From NCBI GenBank assembly GCA_002085465.1, contig NBML01000003.1, positions 1 through 47,905 on the forward strand: a DNA stretch of 47,905 nt. Direction: 5' to 3'. Position numbers and translations under genes: made by a program. The notes under the pieces are model-generated. The model had not been told where the DNA came from, ran no database searches, and saw nothing but the letters and a program-made list of their open reading frames with translations. Positions 47,799-47,905 of the stretch are shown here, piece after piece. Position 1 is the stretch's first letter. Each line of letters starts with the position of its first letter. The DNA is from Desulfobacteraceae bacterium 4572_89. GTDB lineage: Bacteria; Desulfobacterota; Desulfobacteria; Desulfobacterales; Desulfobacteraceae.

Positions 47799-47905
47799 CC
47801 ATCGGTCTTCACGAGAGACGGATTAAGTGTCCTCGGGGAGTTTTTTTTTGAGTGAGTAAGTTTGATCTTTGAAAATTGGTCAGTGAAGAAGAAATGAGCG
47901 GGTCC
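47799..47905 (+). other. Probable pre-16S rRNA leader with boxA-like element (rRNA operon starts beyond window)
   Basis: After the promoter come a small stem GTCT/AGAC (about 47805-47819), a GC-rich segment CCTCGGGGAG with nine T (47841-47849), and TGATCTTTGAAAA (about 47863-47875), which resembles the boxA and pre-16S motif (GCTCTTTGA-A) of bacterial rRNA operons. No mature 16S sequence is inside the window, so this is inference. The T-run could be an attenuator that boxA antitermination overrides. Confidence 0.5.

Overview
The window looks like chromosomal DNA from a strictly anaerobic, sulfate-reducer-like bacterium of the Desulfobacterota (Desulfobacterales; Desulfobacula/Desulfobacter-like is my guess from protein flavour, not tested). 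Supporting signs are a selenocysteine peroxiredoxin, a one-chain-type pyruvate:ferredoxin oxidoreductase, a DUF3373-type outer-membrane porin beside a c-type cytochrome, anaerobic cobalamin genes, several radical SAM enzymes, and a GAF/HisKA protein that lacks an ATPase domain. The DNA is moderately AT-rich and the intergenic regions strongly so.

Layout. 1-1246 (minus): a radical SAM protein running off the left edge, and CobU. 1452-2171: peroxiredoxin read through an in-frame TGA. 2310-4455 (minus): monoheme cytochrome c and DUF3373 porin, with a cluster of TTAACA-N2-TGTTAA inverted repeats upstream, next to a small orphan protein. 4998-5858: GAF/HisKA protein. 6063-11988: NifA-like sigma-54 activator with an RND efflux pair in one operon. 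12084-15185 (minus): a broken KamA-like aminomutase, an XRE-cupin regulator, a TrmH-family methylase and TruA. 15529-15704: a large imperfect palindrome. 15748-17667: a 34-residue-repeat solenoid protein. 17677-21103 (minus): PFOR split into two frames. 21316-26305: an RdgC-like gene pair, dnaN and gyrB. 26405-26791: a truncated cytidylate-kinase-like gene. 26847-37393 (minus): creatininase-family hydrolase, a complete Liv-type ABC importer, a response regulator, a hybrid kinase and an alanine-type aminotransferase. 37612-41375: cbiA (apparent ATT start), diguanylate cyclase, trmO and a TauE/SafE permease, tightly coupled. 41404-43994 (minus): znuBCA-type metal importer. 44196-46268: EamA permease and a CaCA-type exchanger. 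46382-47695: radical SAM/SPASM protein. 47770-47905: a strong promoter and a leader that look like the start of an rRNA operon.

How they fit together. The core is housekeeping: replication (dnaN, gyrB), tRNA modification (truA, trmO, trmH), pyruvate metabolism and cobalamin synthesis. Accessory modules are for metal import, efflux, amide or amino-acid uptake with its own sensor, and redox at the cell surface. Three genes (kamA-like, PFOR, cytidylate-kinase-like) appear interrupted by deletions. This could be real decay or fission, or an assembly fault, and should be settled before metabolic conclusions are drawn.

The most interesting unexplained signals are the triple operator at 4623-4710, the 176-bp palindromic element, the solenoid protein, the split PFOR, the RdgC-like pair beside dnaN, and an FNR-type box shared by two divergent genes at 46294-46307.
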